NCBI GenBank assembly: GCA_030634425.1
Contig: DAOWAU010000052.1
Coordinates: 1-5,411 of the forward strand
Length of the DNA: 5,411 bases
Source of the DNA: Dehalococcoidia bacterium
GTDB taxonomy: Bacteria; Chloroflexota; Dehalococcoidia; Dehalococcoidales; E44-bin46
Reading direction: 5' to 3'
Positions 1-5,411 of the stretch are shown here, one piece after another (within the stretch, counting starts at the first letter, position 1; each line of letters opens with the position of its first letter). Position numbers and translations under genes: made by a program. The notes under the pieces are model-generated. The model saw nothing but the letters and a program-made list of their open reading frames with translations, was not told where the DNA came from and searched no databases.

Positions 1-870
1 ACGATAGAGACCATAATTCTAGACATAAGGCTGCGCAGGGTAAGTGTAGCTAGGAGCGTCGGTTCTGCCCTGTCATTGGCTGGAGCCACCTATCAGGGAC
101 TCTTTCGCAATCCGCTGGCTGACCCCTATCTTATCGGTGTGGCTCAGGGGGCGGCATTGGGAGCCGTCATTGGTTTTCTGCTACCAATAGGCTGGCAGGG
201 TCTTGGTCTTGGTTTTGGCATTATACCGCTATTTGCCTTCATCGGAGCACTTGCCAGTGTGAGCATTGTCTACGGCCTAAGTCGGGTGGGCAGGATGCTG
301 GCGGTGACCAGGCTTATCCTGGCTGGGGTGGCTCTGGGCTCCCTTCTGGCAGCCATTGTTTCCTATCTCATCATCACCAGTGGAGAGAAGATACATGGAA
401 TTATGTTCTGGCTTATGGGGAGTTTCTCCCTGAGCCAATGGTCGGAGGTAAGGATTGCTTTGCCGGCGGTGGCTGTCGGAGTTACCATAATTATGATTCA
501 TGCCCGGTCGCTCAATCTTATCCAGCTTGGGGAGGAGCAGGCTCAGCAACTGGGAATTAGTGTGGAGAAACTAAAGGTTATTCTTCTTGTCGCAGCTACG
601 CTGATTACCGCTGCCGCTGTTTCCTTTGTCGGTATCATCGGCTTTGTTGGCATCATCATCCCCCATATTGTGCGCCTGATCTGGGGGCCAGACTACCGCT
701 TTCTTCTTCCTCTCTCTGTTCTGGCTGGCGGAGTGTTCCTCATTGTTGCCGATATTGTTGCTCGCACGTTAATGGCGCCTTCCGAGATACCGGTAGGGAT
801 ATTCACCGCTGTCTGTGGTGCCCCCTTCTTCCTCTACTTGCTTAGGCGGCGAACCAAGATATTGTTCTGA
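1..870 (+). CDS. btuC: BtuC-type corrinoid ABC transporter permease (FecCD family), 5' end missing
   Basis: Inner-membrane permease of a type II ABC importer, most likely for vitamin B12 or other corrinoids. The reading frame is open from base 1, so the TTG at 76 is internal and not the start. The visible 289 residues begin just before the family motif ending in Q-G-L-F-R-N-P-L-A-D-P (visible residues 32-42). About 40-60 N-terminal residues, including the first membrane helix, are probably missing. Other family marks are W-L-M-G-S near residue 137, the cytoplasmic coupling loop L-N-L-I-Q-L-G-E-E-Q-A at 172-182 that contacts the ATPase, GFVGIIIPH at 214-222, and G-A-P-F-F-L-Y-L-L followed by basic residues at the C-terminus. 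Many hydrophobic helices are visible. FecCD permeases also carry ferric siderophores or haem; the B12 assignment rests on the cobamide genes directly downstream. The usual R-L-P-R before the second helix reads R-L-R-R here. Confidence 0.93.
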   Translation, partial: TIETIILDIRLRRVSVARSVGSALSLAGATYQGLFRNPLADPYLIGVAQGAALGAVIGFLLPIGWQGLGLGFGIIPLFAFIGALASVSIVYGLSRVGRMLAVTRLILAGVALGSLLAAIVSYLIITSGEKIHGIMFWLMGSFSLSQWSEVRIALPAVAVGVTIIMIHARSLNLIQLGEEQAQQLGISVEKLKVILLVAATLITAAAVSFVGIIGFVGIIIPHIVRLIWGPDYRFLLPLSVLAGGVFLIVADIVARTLMAPSEIPVGIFTAVCGAPFFLYLLRRRTKILF

Positions 871-872
871 GG
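869..872 (+). promoter_or_regulatory. Ribosome-binding site for the ABC ATPase gene
   Basis: GAGG at 869-872 lies across the permease stop codon, 5 nt before the ATG at 878. It supports that ATG over the GTG at 815, which lies inside the permease gene and would add 21 residues with no ABC-family character. Confidence 0.65.
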
Positions 873-877
873 CGAAC

Positions 878-1684
878 ATGGTTAAACTGGAAATAAAGGA
901 AATAACCCTGGCCTATGGGAATAAAAAGGTGGTGGAAGAGGTAACCTTCCAGGTGATGCCTGGCGAGATAGTCGGTATTGTCGGACCCAATGGTTCGGGT
1001 AAGTCAACCATTATTAAGGCTCTGAGCCGCGTTATCGCCCCCCATTCGGGCAGGGTTCTTATCAATGATAGGGATATCTCCCGGATACCAAGAAAGGAGC
1101 TGTCCGTCCTGGTAGGTGTCGTTCCCCAGACCCCAATTCTGCCCAGCGCCTTTACCGCCTTTGACATTGTGCTCATGGGCAGAAATCCCCACCTCGGTCT
1201 CTTCCAGTATGAAGGACCGAGGGATATAGAGATTACCTGGCAGGCTATGAAACAAACATCCACTCAACCTCTCGCCGAAAGAAGGATAAGCGAGCTTTCT
1301 GGAGGTGAGATCCAGTGTGTGGTTATCGCCCGTGTCCTGGCCCAGGAGACGGAGGCTATTCTTCTGGACGAGCCCACAGCCAATCTGGATATCAGCCGCC
1401 AGATTGAGATTCTTGACCTGATCAAAGGGCTGTGCCAGAAGAATAAACTGGCCGTAGTGGTGGCCCTGCATGACCTTAACCTGGCTGTCCATTATTGTGA
1501 CCGTCTACTTCTGGTAAATCAGGGGGGGATTCACGCTGAGGGCACACCGGCAGAGGTTATTAATGCCCAAAACCTCGAGGAGGTATACGGGCCGGGGAAC
1601 TATGTTCTCACCCACCCCCTGAGTGGTCTGCCCGTAGTATTGCCCAGGGTGGGCGACAGTAAAAACTCGAGAGCTAATAAGTGA
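878..1684 (+). CDS. btuD: BtuD-type corrinoid ABC transporter ATP-binding protein
   Basis: Cytoplasmic ATPase that powers the importer formed with the upstream permease. The chosen ATG gives 268 residues, normal for FecE/BtuD-type subunits. In order: a family N-terminus with aromatic A-loop Y13, Walker A GPNGSGKST at 36-44, Q-loop Q84, ABC signature LSGGE at 140-144, Walker B I-L-L-D-E-P at 161-166 with catalytic E165, D-loop ANLD at 168-171, and switch H198. All ATP-hydrolysis residues are therefore present. The C-terminal part (EGTPAEV, then N-L-E-E-V-Y-G and a H-P-L-S-G-L-P segment) is typical of corrinoid and siderophore ATPases. There is no fused CbiZ amidohydrolase domain. After the signature the sequence reads E-I-Q-C-V where this family usually has E-R-Q-R-V. 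The gene starts 7 nt after the permease stop, and its TGA overlaps the cbiB ATG. A ferric-siderophore role is possible from sequence alone; context favours corrinoids. Confidence 0.92.
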   Translation: MVKLEIKEITLAYGNKKVVEEVTFQVMPGEIVGIVGPNGSGKSTIIKALSRVIAPHSGRVLINDRDISRIPRKELSVLVGVVPQTPILPSAFTAFDIVLMGRNPHLGLFQYEGPRDIEITWQAMKQTSTQPLAERRISELSGGEIQCVVIARVLAQETEAILLDEPTANLDISRQIEILDLIKGLCQKNKLAVVVALHDLNLAVHYCDRLLLVNQGGIHAEGTPAEVINAQNLEEVYGPGNYVLTHPLSGLPVVLPRVGDSKNSRANK

Positions 1685-2610
1685 TGGATATTCTGTGGCT
1701 ACTGGCGCTGGCGCTAATTTTTGATTTCGCTTTGGGTGAGCCGTCTGACACCTTCCACCCGGTGGCCTGGATGGGGAGGTTTATCTCATTCCTGGAGAGA
1801 ATGGGGTTGAGCCACGGGACTTCGCATCACCTTGCCTACGGGGTCATGATTACCGTAGCCGTTGTCGCCCTATTTGCCGTTCCCGCCTACTTCCTGCTGG
1901 CATATCTTAAAGGGGTTAACTTTGTTGCCTATCTCATAGTGGGGGCACTACTTCTCAACCTGACCTTCAGCTTCAGGGGGCTGAGAACAACGGCGCTTAA
2001 GATAAAGAGCCTGCTCCACGATGATAAGCTGGACAAGGCACGCTTTGAGCTACGCGCTCTAGTCAGCCGTAACACCAGCGCCCTGCCCAAGCCGCTGTTG
2101 GTATCGGCGGCGGTGGAATCGGTTGCCGAGAGCACCTGTGACAGCTTTGTGGCGCCTTTATTCTACTTCCTGATTCTTGGTGTCCCCGGGGCTATTGCCT
2201 ACCGCGCTGTCAGCACACTGGACAGTATGATAGGCTACCATGGCAGGTATGAGTATCTGGGAAAGTTTGCCAGTAGACTGGACGATGTGCTTAATTATAT
2301 ACCAGCCAGGCTGACAGCGATGTTTCTGGTTCTGGCTGCCTTTTTCTCCAGGCGCGGTGGCAGGAGAGCATGGCAGGTGGCGCTCAGCGACCATGCTAAA
2401 ACGGAGAGCCCCAATGCTGGCTGGCCGATGGCTGCCGCCGCCGGTGCCCTGAACATACAGCTGGAAAAGGTAGACCGCTACAGACTGGGCAGCGCCAATG
2501 CCACCCTGGTTCCAGAGACCATTGATAAGTCGTTAAGCCTGACGCAAATAGCGATGGCCATCTGGATTTCAATATGTTTCGCCATTGGAGTGAGTCGTTT
2601 TGTCTATTAA
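1684..2610 (+). CDS. cbiB: Adenosylcobinamide-phosphate synthase CbiB
   Basis: Integral membrane enzyme that condenses adenosylcobyric acid with (R)-1-amino-2-propanol O-phosphate (or ethanolamine phosphate in some organisms) to give adenosylcobinamide phosphate. It is called CobD in Pseudomonas denitrificans nomenclature. The 308 residues match the usual CbiB length. Conserved stretches are D14-x3-G18-E19-P20 followed by HPV at 25-27, F-S-F-R-G-L near 95-100, V-S-R-N-T at 127-131, ESVAEST at 145-151 leading to V-A-P-L-F-Y at 156-161, YRAVSTLDSM at 173-182, the D-D-V-x-N-Y-I-P-A-R segment at 200-209, and SPNAGWPMA at 242-250. Hydrophobic segments lie near residues 1-17, 52-74, 81-97, 155-175 and 285-305. 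The start is taken as ATG at 1684, overlapping the ATPase stop in TGATG; GTG at 1681 would add one residue. Three motif positions differ from the usual family sequence (see findings). Confidence 0.95.
   Translation: MDILWLLALALIFDFALGEPSDTFHPVAWMGRFISFLERMGLSHGTSHHLAYGVMITVAVVALFAVPAYFLLAYLKGVNFVAYLIVGALLLNLTFSFRGLRTTALKIKSLLHDDKLDKARFELRALVSRNTSALPKPLLVSAAVESVAESTCDSFVAPLFYFLILGVPGAIAYRAVSTLDSMIGYHGRYEYLGKFASRLDDVLNYIPARLTAMFLVLAAFFSRRGGRRAWQVALSDHAKTESPNAGWPMAAAAGALNIQLEKVDRYRLGSANATLVPETIDKSLSLTQIAMAIWISICFAIGVSRFVY
2587..2590 (+). promoter_or_regulatory. Ribosome-binding site inside the end of cbiB, fixing the cobD TTG start
   Basis: GGAG at 2587-2590, continuing as TGAG, lies 9 nt before TTG 2600 and within the last cbiB codons. 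An in-frame TGA at 2591-2593 blocks any earlier start, and no other start codon lies between it and 2600. The next in-frame ATG, near 2681, would remove the conserved H-G-G region. Confidence 0.65.
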
Positions 2611-3712
2611 ACCTAAACCGGAAATAGAGAAGTTAGCAGCCTGCCCTCACGGTGGGCCGAATTACGCCGAACTCGACGCCATGGGGCTCACCGCCGATGA
2701 AGTAATCGACTTTAGCGTCGGCTTTAATCCGTTTTCCTTCCCGCCAGAGATAAGGGACGTCTTTGATTCTGTGGTCATTGACCGCTACCCTGATTCTGAG
2801 GCTACCGAGCTAAGAGCGCGCCTCTCCGAAAAACTGGGGGTTCCCCCGGATAACATCATTGTTGGCAGTGGCTCTACAGAGATTATTCGCCTCATCGCGC
2901 TGGCTTACTTTGGTCATGGCGATTCGGTTATCATCCTCAAACCAACATTCGGTGAGTACGAGGTTGCCTGCCAGACCGTCGGCACCAAAATCCTAGAGCA
3001 ATGGGGGAAAGAGGAAGAGTGCTTCGCCTTCGATACCGATAAGACGGTTGCCCTTATCCAACAGCACCAACCCAAAGGGGTTTTCATCTGCAATCCCAAT
3101 AATCCCACCGGACAGTATCTATCTCGGCAGGAGATTGAGCAGGTTTTACAGGCGCGCCCTCAGAGCCTACTCATCCTAGACAAGGCTTATAGCGCCTTCG
3201 CCGAAGAAAGTTGGTCTTCTACCGAGTTAATACCACAGGGAAACATCATCTGTGTGTGCTCCATGACCAAGGACTATGCCCTGCCCGGGCTACGTCTGGG
3301 CTACGCTGTGGCCAGTAAGGAAATTATCCGCACCCTGCGCAAGGTCTGCCCCCCGTGGAATGTCAATGCGGTGGCTCAGAAGGCAGGGGTTCTTGTCCTG
3401 AAAGATGATAAATATCTTAAACAGTGTGACTCGAAGATCAGGCAGGCAAAGCAGTTTTTGGTGGGAGAGTTGAGGAACATGGGGTTCGCCGTGCTACCGT
3501 CAAAAACCAACTTCTTCCTGGTAAAGGTAGGCAACGGCAAGCAGTTTCGAGCCAGTTTGTTAAAGCGTGGCATTATGGTCCGTGACTGTGCCTCATTCGG
3601 CTTGCCGGAGTATGTGCGCATCGCGGTGCTCACCATGCCTGAATGCCAGAAACTAATCAATACCCTTAAGGAGTTAAAAGGCACAGGGGATAAAACCCCT
3701 ACCCTACTATAA
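2600..3712 (+). CDS. cobD: CobD-type L-threonine-O-3-phosphate decarboxylase (HisC-like PLP enzyme)
   Basis: Predicted cytoplasmic PLP enzyme making (R)-1-amino-2-propanol O-phosphate, the linker that CbiB attaches to the corrin ring. It has 370 residues, close to the roughly 360 of known CobD. Fold-type I aminotransferase marks are present: HGG at 17-19, Y-P-D at 63-65, G-S-G-S-T-E at 89-94, NPNNPTG at 165-171, D194 and Y197 of the cofactor pocket, PLP-binding K224 in S-M-T-K, R232 in G-L-R-L-G-Y, and substrate-carboxylate R340 in Y-V-R-I-A-V. The R-D-C-A-S-F segment at 328-333 is more CobD-like than HisC-like, and the adjacent cbiB agrees. Histidinol-phosphate aminotransferase (HisC) is the main alternative because the families are close; no other his gene is nearby. 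The TTG start overlaps cbiB by 11 nt, implying translational coupling. The usual Asp-Glu-Ala-Tyr motif reads Asp-Lys-Ala-Tyr at 194-197. Confidence 0.82.
   Translation: MSIKPKPEIEKLAACPHGGPNYAELDAMGLTADEVIDFSVGFNPFSFPPEIRDVFDSVVIDRYPDSEATELRARLSEKLGVPPDNIIVGSGSTEIIRLIALAYFGHGDSVIILKPTFGEYEVACQTVGTKILEQWGKEEECFAFDTDKTVALIQQHQPKGVFICNPNNPTGQYLSRQEIEQVLQARPQSLLILDKAYSAFAEESWSSTELIPQGNIICVCSMTKDYALPGLRLGYAVASKEIIRTLRKVCPPWNVNAVAQKAGVLVLKDDKYLKQCDSKIRQAKQFLVGELRNMGFAVLPSKTNFFLVKVGNGKQFRASLLKRGIMVRDCASFGLPEYVRIAVLTMPECQKLINTLKELKGTGDKTPTLL
3685..3700 (+). other. Small perfect inverted repeat at the 3' end of cobD
   Basis: AGGGG at 3685-3689 pairs with CCCCT at 3696-3700 around a 6-nt A-rich loop, inside the last cobD codons. 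No T-run follows, so it does not look like an intrinsic terminator. It could be a weak mRNA hairpin between the cobD and cobT parts of the transcript, or chance. Confidence 0.3.
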
Positions 3713-3725
3713 CAAGCATAGAAAT

Positions 3726-3730
3726 AGGAG
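3726..3730 (+). promoter_or_regulatory. Ribosome-binding site for cobT
   Basis: AGGAG at 3726-3730 is 7 nt before ATG 3738, the best-placed ribosome-binding site in the window. It supports that ATG over the in-frame ATG at 3768. It sits in the only real intergenic gap (3713-3737, 25 nt), where I see no convincing promoter or terminator. Confidence 0.8.
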
Positions 3731-3737
3731 TGATAAC

Positions 3738-4805
3738 ATGGCGACGCTTTTACCCGAAACCATCAGCATGATAAAACCTCTGGACAAGGAGGCTATGGCC
3801 CAGGCGCAGGCACGACAGGATACGCTGACCAAACCACCAGGCAGCCTAGGCAGGCTGGAACAGCTCTCCATACAGCTTGCCGGCATTCAGGCCAAGCCGC
3901 TGCCCAGCATCAAGCAAAAGGCTGTTGTCACTATGGCTGGTGACCACGGAGTAGTAGCAGAAAAGGTGGGCAACTGGCCTCAAGATGTAACCGCCCAGAT
4001 GGTTCATAATTTCCTCGGTGGCGGGGCTGGGATAAACGTAATCGCCCGTCAGGTTGGCGCCAGGGTTATCGTGGTTGATATGGGGGTAGCCACCGACCTC
4101 AAACCCCATCCTCAGCTTCTATCACGAAAGGTAGCTCCGGGCACACAGAATATCGCTCAAGGGCCGGCAATGACTGAAGAACAGGCGATAAAGGCAATTG
4201 AAGCCGGTATCGAGATAGTGACCGCTGAGGTAACCAAGGGGCTGGATATCATCGGCACCGGAGACATGGGTATTGGCAATACTACCCCCAGCGCCGCCAT
4301 CTGTGCGGTGATAACGGGAAAACCGGTAGAGGAGAGCACCGGCCGTGGCACCGGTCTCACCGATGAGCAGCTAGCCCACAAGATAGAGGTAGTGAAGAGG
4401 GCTATTGAGGTAAATCACCCCGACCCAGAAAAGCCCCTGAACGTCCTGGCTAAAGTAGGTGGTTTTGAGATCGCTGGACTGGCTGGAGCGATGCTGGCTG
4501 CCGCCGCCCACCGAATCCCGGTGGTTATTGATGGCTTCATCTCTGGCGCTGCCGCCCTTATTGCCACCGCAATCGCACCGGGTCTAAAGGATTTCCTTAT
4601 CGCCTCTCATTGTTCGGCGGAGAGTGGACATCGCCCCCTACTGGAGTATCTAGGACTCAAACCGCTACTGAATCTGGGTATGCGTTTGGGTGAGGGCACA
4701 GGCGCTGGACTGGGAATATTTCTGGCTGAGACGGCGGCCAGGGTCCTGGCAGAGATGGACACCTTTGCCGAAGCCGGAGTGTCAGAAAAGGAAGAGGAGA
4801 GTTGA
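3738..4805 (+). CDS. cobT: Nicotinate-nucleotide:dimethylbenzimidazole phosphoribosyltransferase CobT
   Basis: Cytoplasmic enzyme that moves phosphoribose from nicotinate mononucleotide to a lower-ligand base, usually 5,6-dimethylbenzimidazole, giving alpha-ribazole phosphate. The 355 residues match the family length and the whole chain fits: TKPPGSLGRLE at 31-41, AGDHGV at 67-72, GGGAGIN at 94-100, GTGDMGIGNTTPSAA at 173-187, GRGTGL at 202-207, VGGFEIAGLAGAM at 240-252, DGFISGAAAL at 265-274, SHCSAESGHR at 290-299, and LGEGTGA at 317-323. E319 corresponds to the catalytic glutamate (Glu317) of the Salmonella enzyme, and K215 probably to its Lys213. In the base-binding region, W80 and M88 stand where Salmonella has Ser and Gln. 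The acidic C-terminal tail (E-K-E-E-E-S) is encoded by the purine-rich DNA that serves as the cobS ribosome-binding region, and the stop codon overlaps the cobS start. Confidence 0.97.
   Translation: MATLLPETISMIKPLDKEAMAQAQARQDTLTKPPGSLGRLEQLSIQLAGIQAKPLPSIKQKAVVTMAGDHGVVAEKVGNWPQDVTAQMVHNFLGGGAGINVIARQVGARVIVVDMGVATDLKPHPQLLSRKVAPGTQNIAQGPAMTEEQAIKAIEAGIEIVTAEVTKGLDIIGTGDMGIGNTTPSAAICAVITGKPVEESTGRGTGLTDEQLAHKIEVVKRAIEVNHPDPEKPLNVLAKVGGFEIAGLAGAMLAAAAHRIPVVIDGFISGAAALIATAIAPGLKDFLIASHCSAESGHRPLLEYLGLKPLLNLGMRLGEGTGAGLGIFLAETAARVLAEMDTFAEAGVSEKEEES
4788..4799 (+). promoter_or_regulatory. Purine-rich ribosome-binding region for cobS within the cobT tail
   Basis: A purine run at the end of cobT holds AAGGA at 4788-4792 (9 nt before TTG 4802) and AGGAG at 4795-4799 (only 2 nt before it). 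The first has workable spacing. No in-frame ATG, GTG or TTG lies just upstream of 4802. Confidence 0.55.
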
Positions 4806-5411
4806 GCTTCTTAGCCGCTTTAAGGTTCTTAACTATTCTGCCGGTACTCCGACGGCGCGAGGTTGCCCCTGAAGAACTGGCCCGCTCGACGGGATATTTC
4901 CCTTTAGTCGGCCTCATTATCGGGCTTATTCTGGCCGGGGCGTACTGGCTATTGCAATTTATCCTGCCCTCAAATGTGGTCGGCGGGCTGTTACTGGTGG
5001 GCGTGGCGGTGCTAAGTGGTGGCCTTCACCTTGATGGCTTTGTTGACACCATGGATGGCATAGGCGGTCACAAGACCGCCAAGGCCCGATGGCAGGTGAT
5101 GCGCGACAGCCGGGCCGGTGCTTTCGGTATTGCTGGCGTCTTTCTCCTACTATTGGTCAAATATGCCTCGTTAACCAGCGTGCCTCCGACCCTGATGATG
5201 CCGACCCTGGTGCTTATGCCAACGTTAAGTCGGTGGGCGATGGTCTATGCTGTTTTCGCCTACCCCTATGCCAGACCATCAGGTCTGGGGACGGTATTCA
5301 AAGAGGGGACTAACTGGCGTAGACTCCTTATAGCCACTGCTATCGCTTTGGCGGTGGCCATCCCTTTGTTTCGACTGGCTGGTCTTGTTATAATGCTAGG
5401 TGTCTGGCTGG
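4802..5411 (+). CDS. cobS: Adenosylcobinamide-GDP ribazoletransferase (cobalamin synthase) CobS, 3' end missing
   Basis: Integral membrane enzyme for the last joining step: adenosylcobinamide-GDP plus alpha-ribazole (or its phosphate) gives adenosylcobalamin (phosphate). The frame is open from TTG 4802 to the window end, 203 complete codons of a family usually near 250. The N-terminus F-L-A-A-L-R-F-L-T-I-L-P-V at 3-15 is the standard CobS opening and fixes the start, although the codon is TTG. Further marks are Y-F-P-L-V-G at 32-37, the Asp-rich motif G-G-L-H-L-D-G-F-V-D-T-M-D-G at 73-86 (D78, D82, D85), M-R-D-S-R-A-G-A-F-G at 100-109, and S-R-W near the middle of the chain. Hydrophobic helices are visible around 35-55, 59-72 and 110-125, with more toward the cut end. 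TTG overlaps the cobT TGA in TTGA, so translation is probably coupled. The missing part is about 50 C-terminal residues. Confidence 0.95.
   Translation, partial: MSFLAALRFLTILPVLRRREVAPEELARSTGYFPLVGLIIGLILAGAYWLLQFILPSNVVGGLLLVGVAVLSGGLHLDGFVDTMDGIGGHKTAKARWQVMRDSRAGAFGIAGVFLLLLVKYASLTSVPPTLMMPTLVLMPTLSRWAMVYAVFAYPYARPSGLGTVFKEGTNWRRLLIATAIALAVAIPLFRLAGLVIMLGVWL

Noticed and set aside
76..78. TTG at 76 as start of the permease
   Set aside because: The frame is open to base 1 and encodes family-like sequence before it; starting at 76 would cut inside a membrane helix.
815..877. N-terminal extension of the ATPase from GTG 815
   Set aside because: It overlaps the permease C-terminus in another frame, has no family similarity, and ATG 878 has a well-placed ribosome-binding site.
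913..1263. Second minus-strand open frame opposite the ATPase (116 codons)
   Set aside because: It is an antisense shadow in a different frame, with no family features or independent support.
1004..1492. Long minus-strand open frame opposite the ATPase (162 codons)
   Set aside because: It lies wholly opposite a gene with every ABC motif in frame, and its translation shows no recognisable domain.
3685..3700. Intrinsic terminator after cobD
   Set aside because: The stem is only 5 bp, lies within coding sequence, and has no following T-run; cobT begins 38 nt later on the same strand.
2600..3712. Histidinol-phosphate aminotransferase (HisC) as the primary call
   Set aside because: The fold fits, but the R-D-C-A-S-F segment and the position between cbiB and cobT favour CobD; HisC is kept as the alternative.
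3713..3737. Cobalamin riboswitch or promoter before cobT
   Set aside because: The gap is only 25 nt, far too short for the riboswitch, and no -35/-10 pair is convincing.
4690..5313. Short plus-strand frames at 4690-4872 and 5089-5313
   Set aside because: They are out of frame with cobT and cobS, which explain the whole region with strong family motifs.

Overview
The window is a compact block of six genes, all on the + strand, for uptake of vitamin B12-type corrinoids and for the late steps of cobamide assembly. Both ends are cut: the first gene lacks its 5' end and the last lacks its 3' end. In order they are a BtuC-type ABC permease (partial), a BtuD-type ABC ATPase, the membrane enzyme CbiB, a CobD-type PLP enzyme, CobT, and CobS (partial). 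No RNA gene, mobile element, CRISPR array or clear terminator is visible.

The genes form a likely operon. Junctions are 7 nt (permease/ATPase), a TGATG overlap (ATPase/cbiB), an 11-nt overlap (cbiB/cobD), 25 nt (cobD/cobT) and a TTGA overlap (cobT/cobS). There is no room for an internal cobalamin riboswitch; if the operon has one, it lies upstream of the window. Two genes, cobD and cobS, appear to start with TTG, and their ribosome-binding sequences lie inside the end of the preceding gene.

How the genes work together: the permease and ATPase import corrinoid, probably with a substrate-binding BtuF-like protein encoded just upstream. The CobD-type protein would make (R)-1-amino-2-propanol O-phosphate from threonine phosphate. 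CbiB attaches it to adenosylcobyric acid to give adenosylcobinamide phosphate. CobT activates the lower-ligand base (typically 5,6-dimethylbenzimidazole) as its alpha-ribotide. CobS joins this to adenosyl-GDP-cobinamide. The GDP-activating enzyme (CobU/CobP/CobY) and the alpha-ribazole phosphatase (CobC) are not in the window and could follow cobS. No corrin-ring synthesis gene is seen.

Organism: a bacterium with moderate G+C (about half or slightly more, judged by eye). The gene order resembles, from memory, the btuFCD-cbiB-cobT-cobS type clusters of Dehalococcoides and relatives (Chloroflexota), so an uncultured Dehalococcoidia-like bacterium is a reasonable but unproven guess. I see no sign of a new biological system. 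The points of interest are residue substitutions in conserved motifs, the overlapping translation starts, and what the gene set implies about corrinoid salvage.
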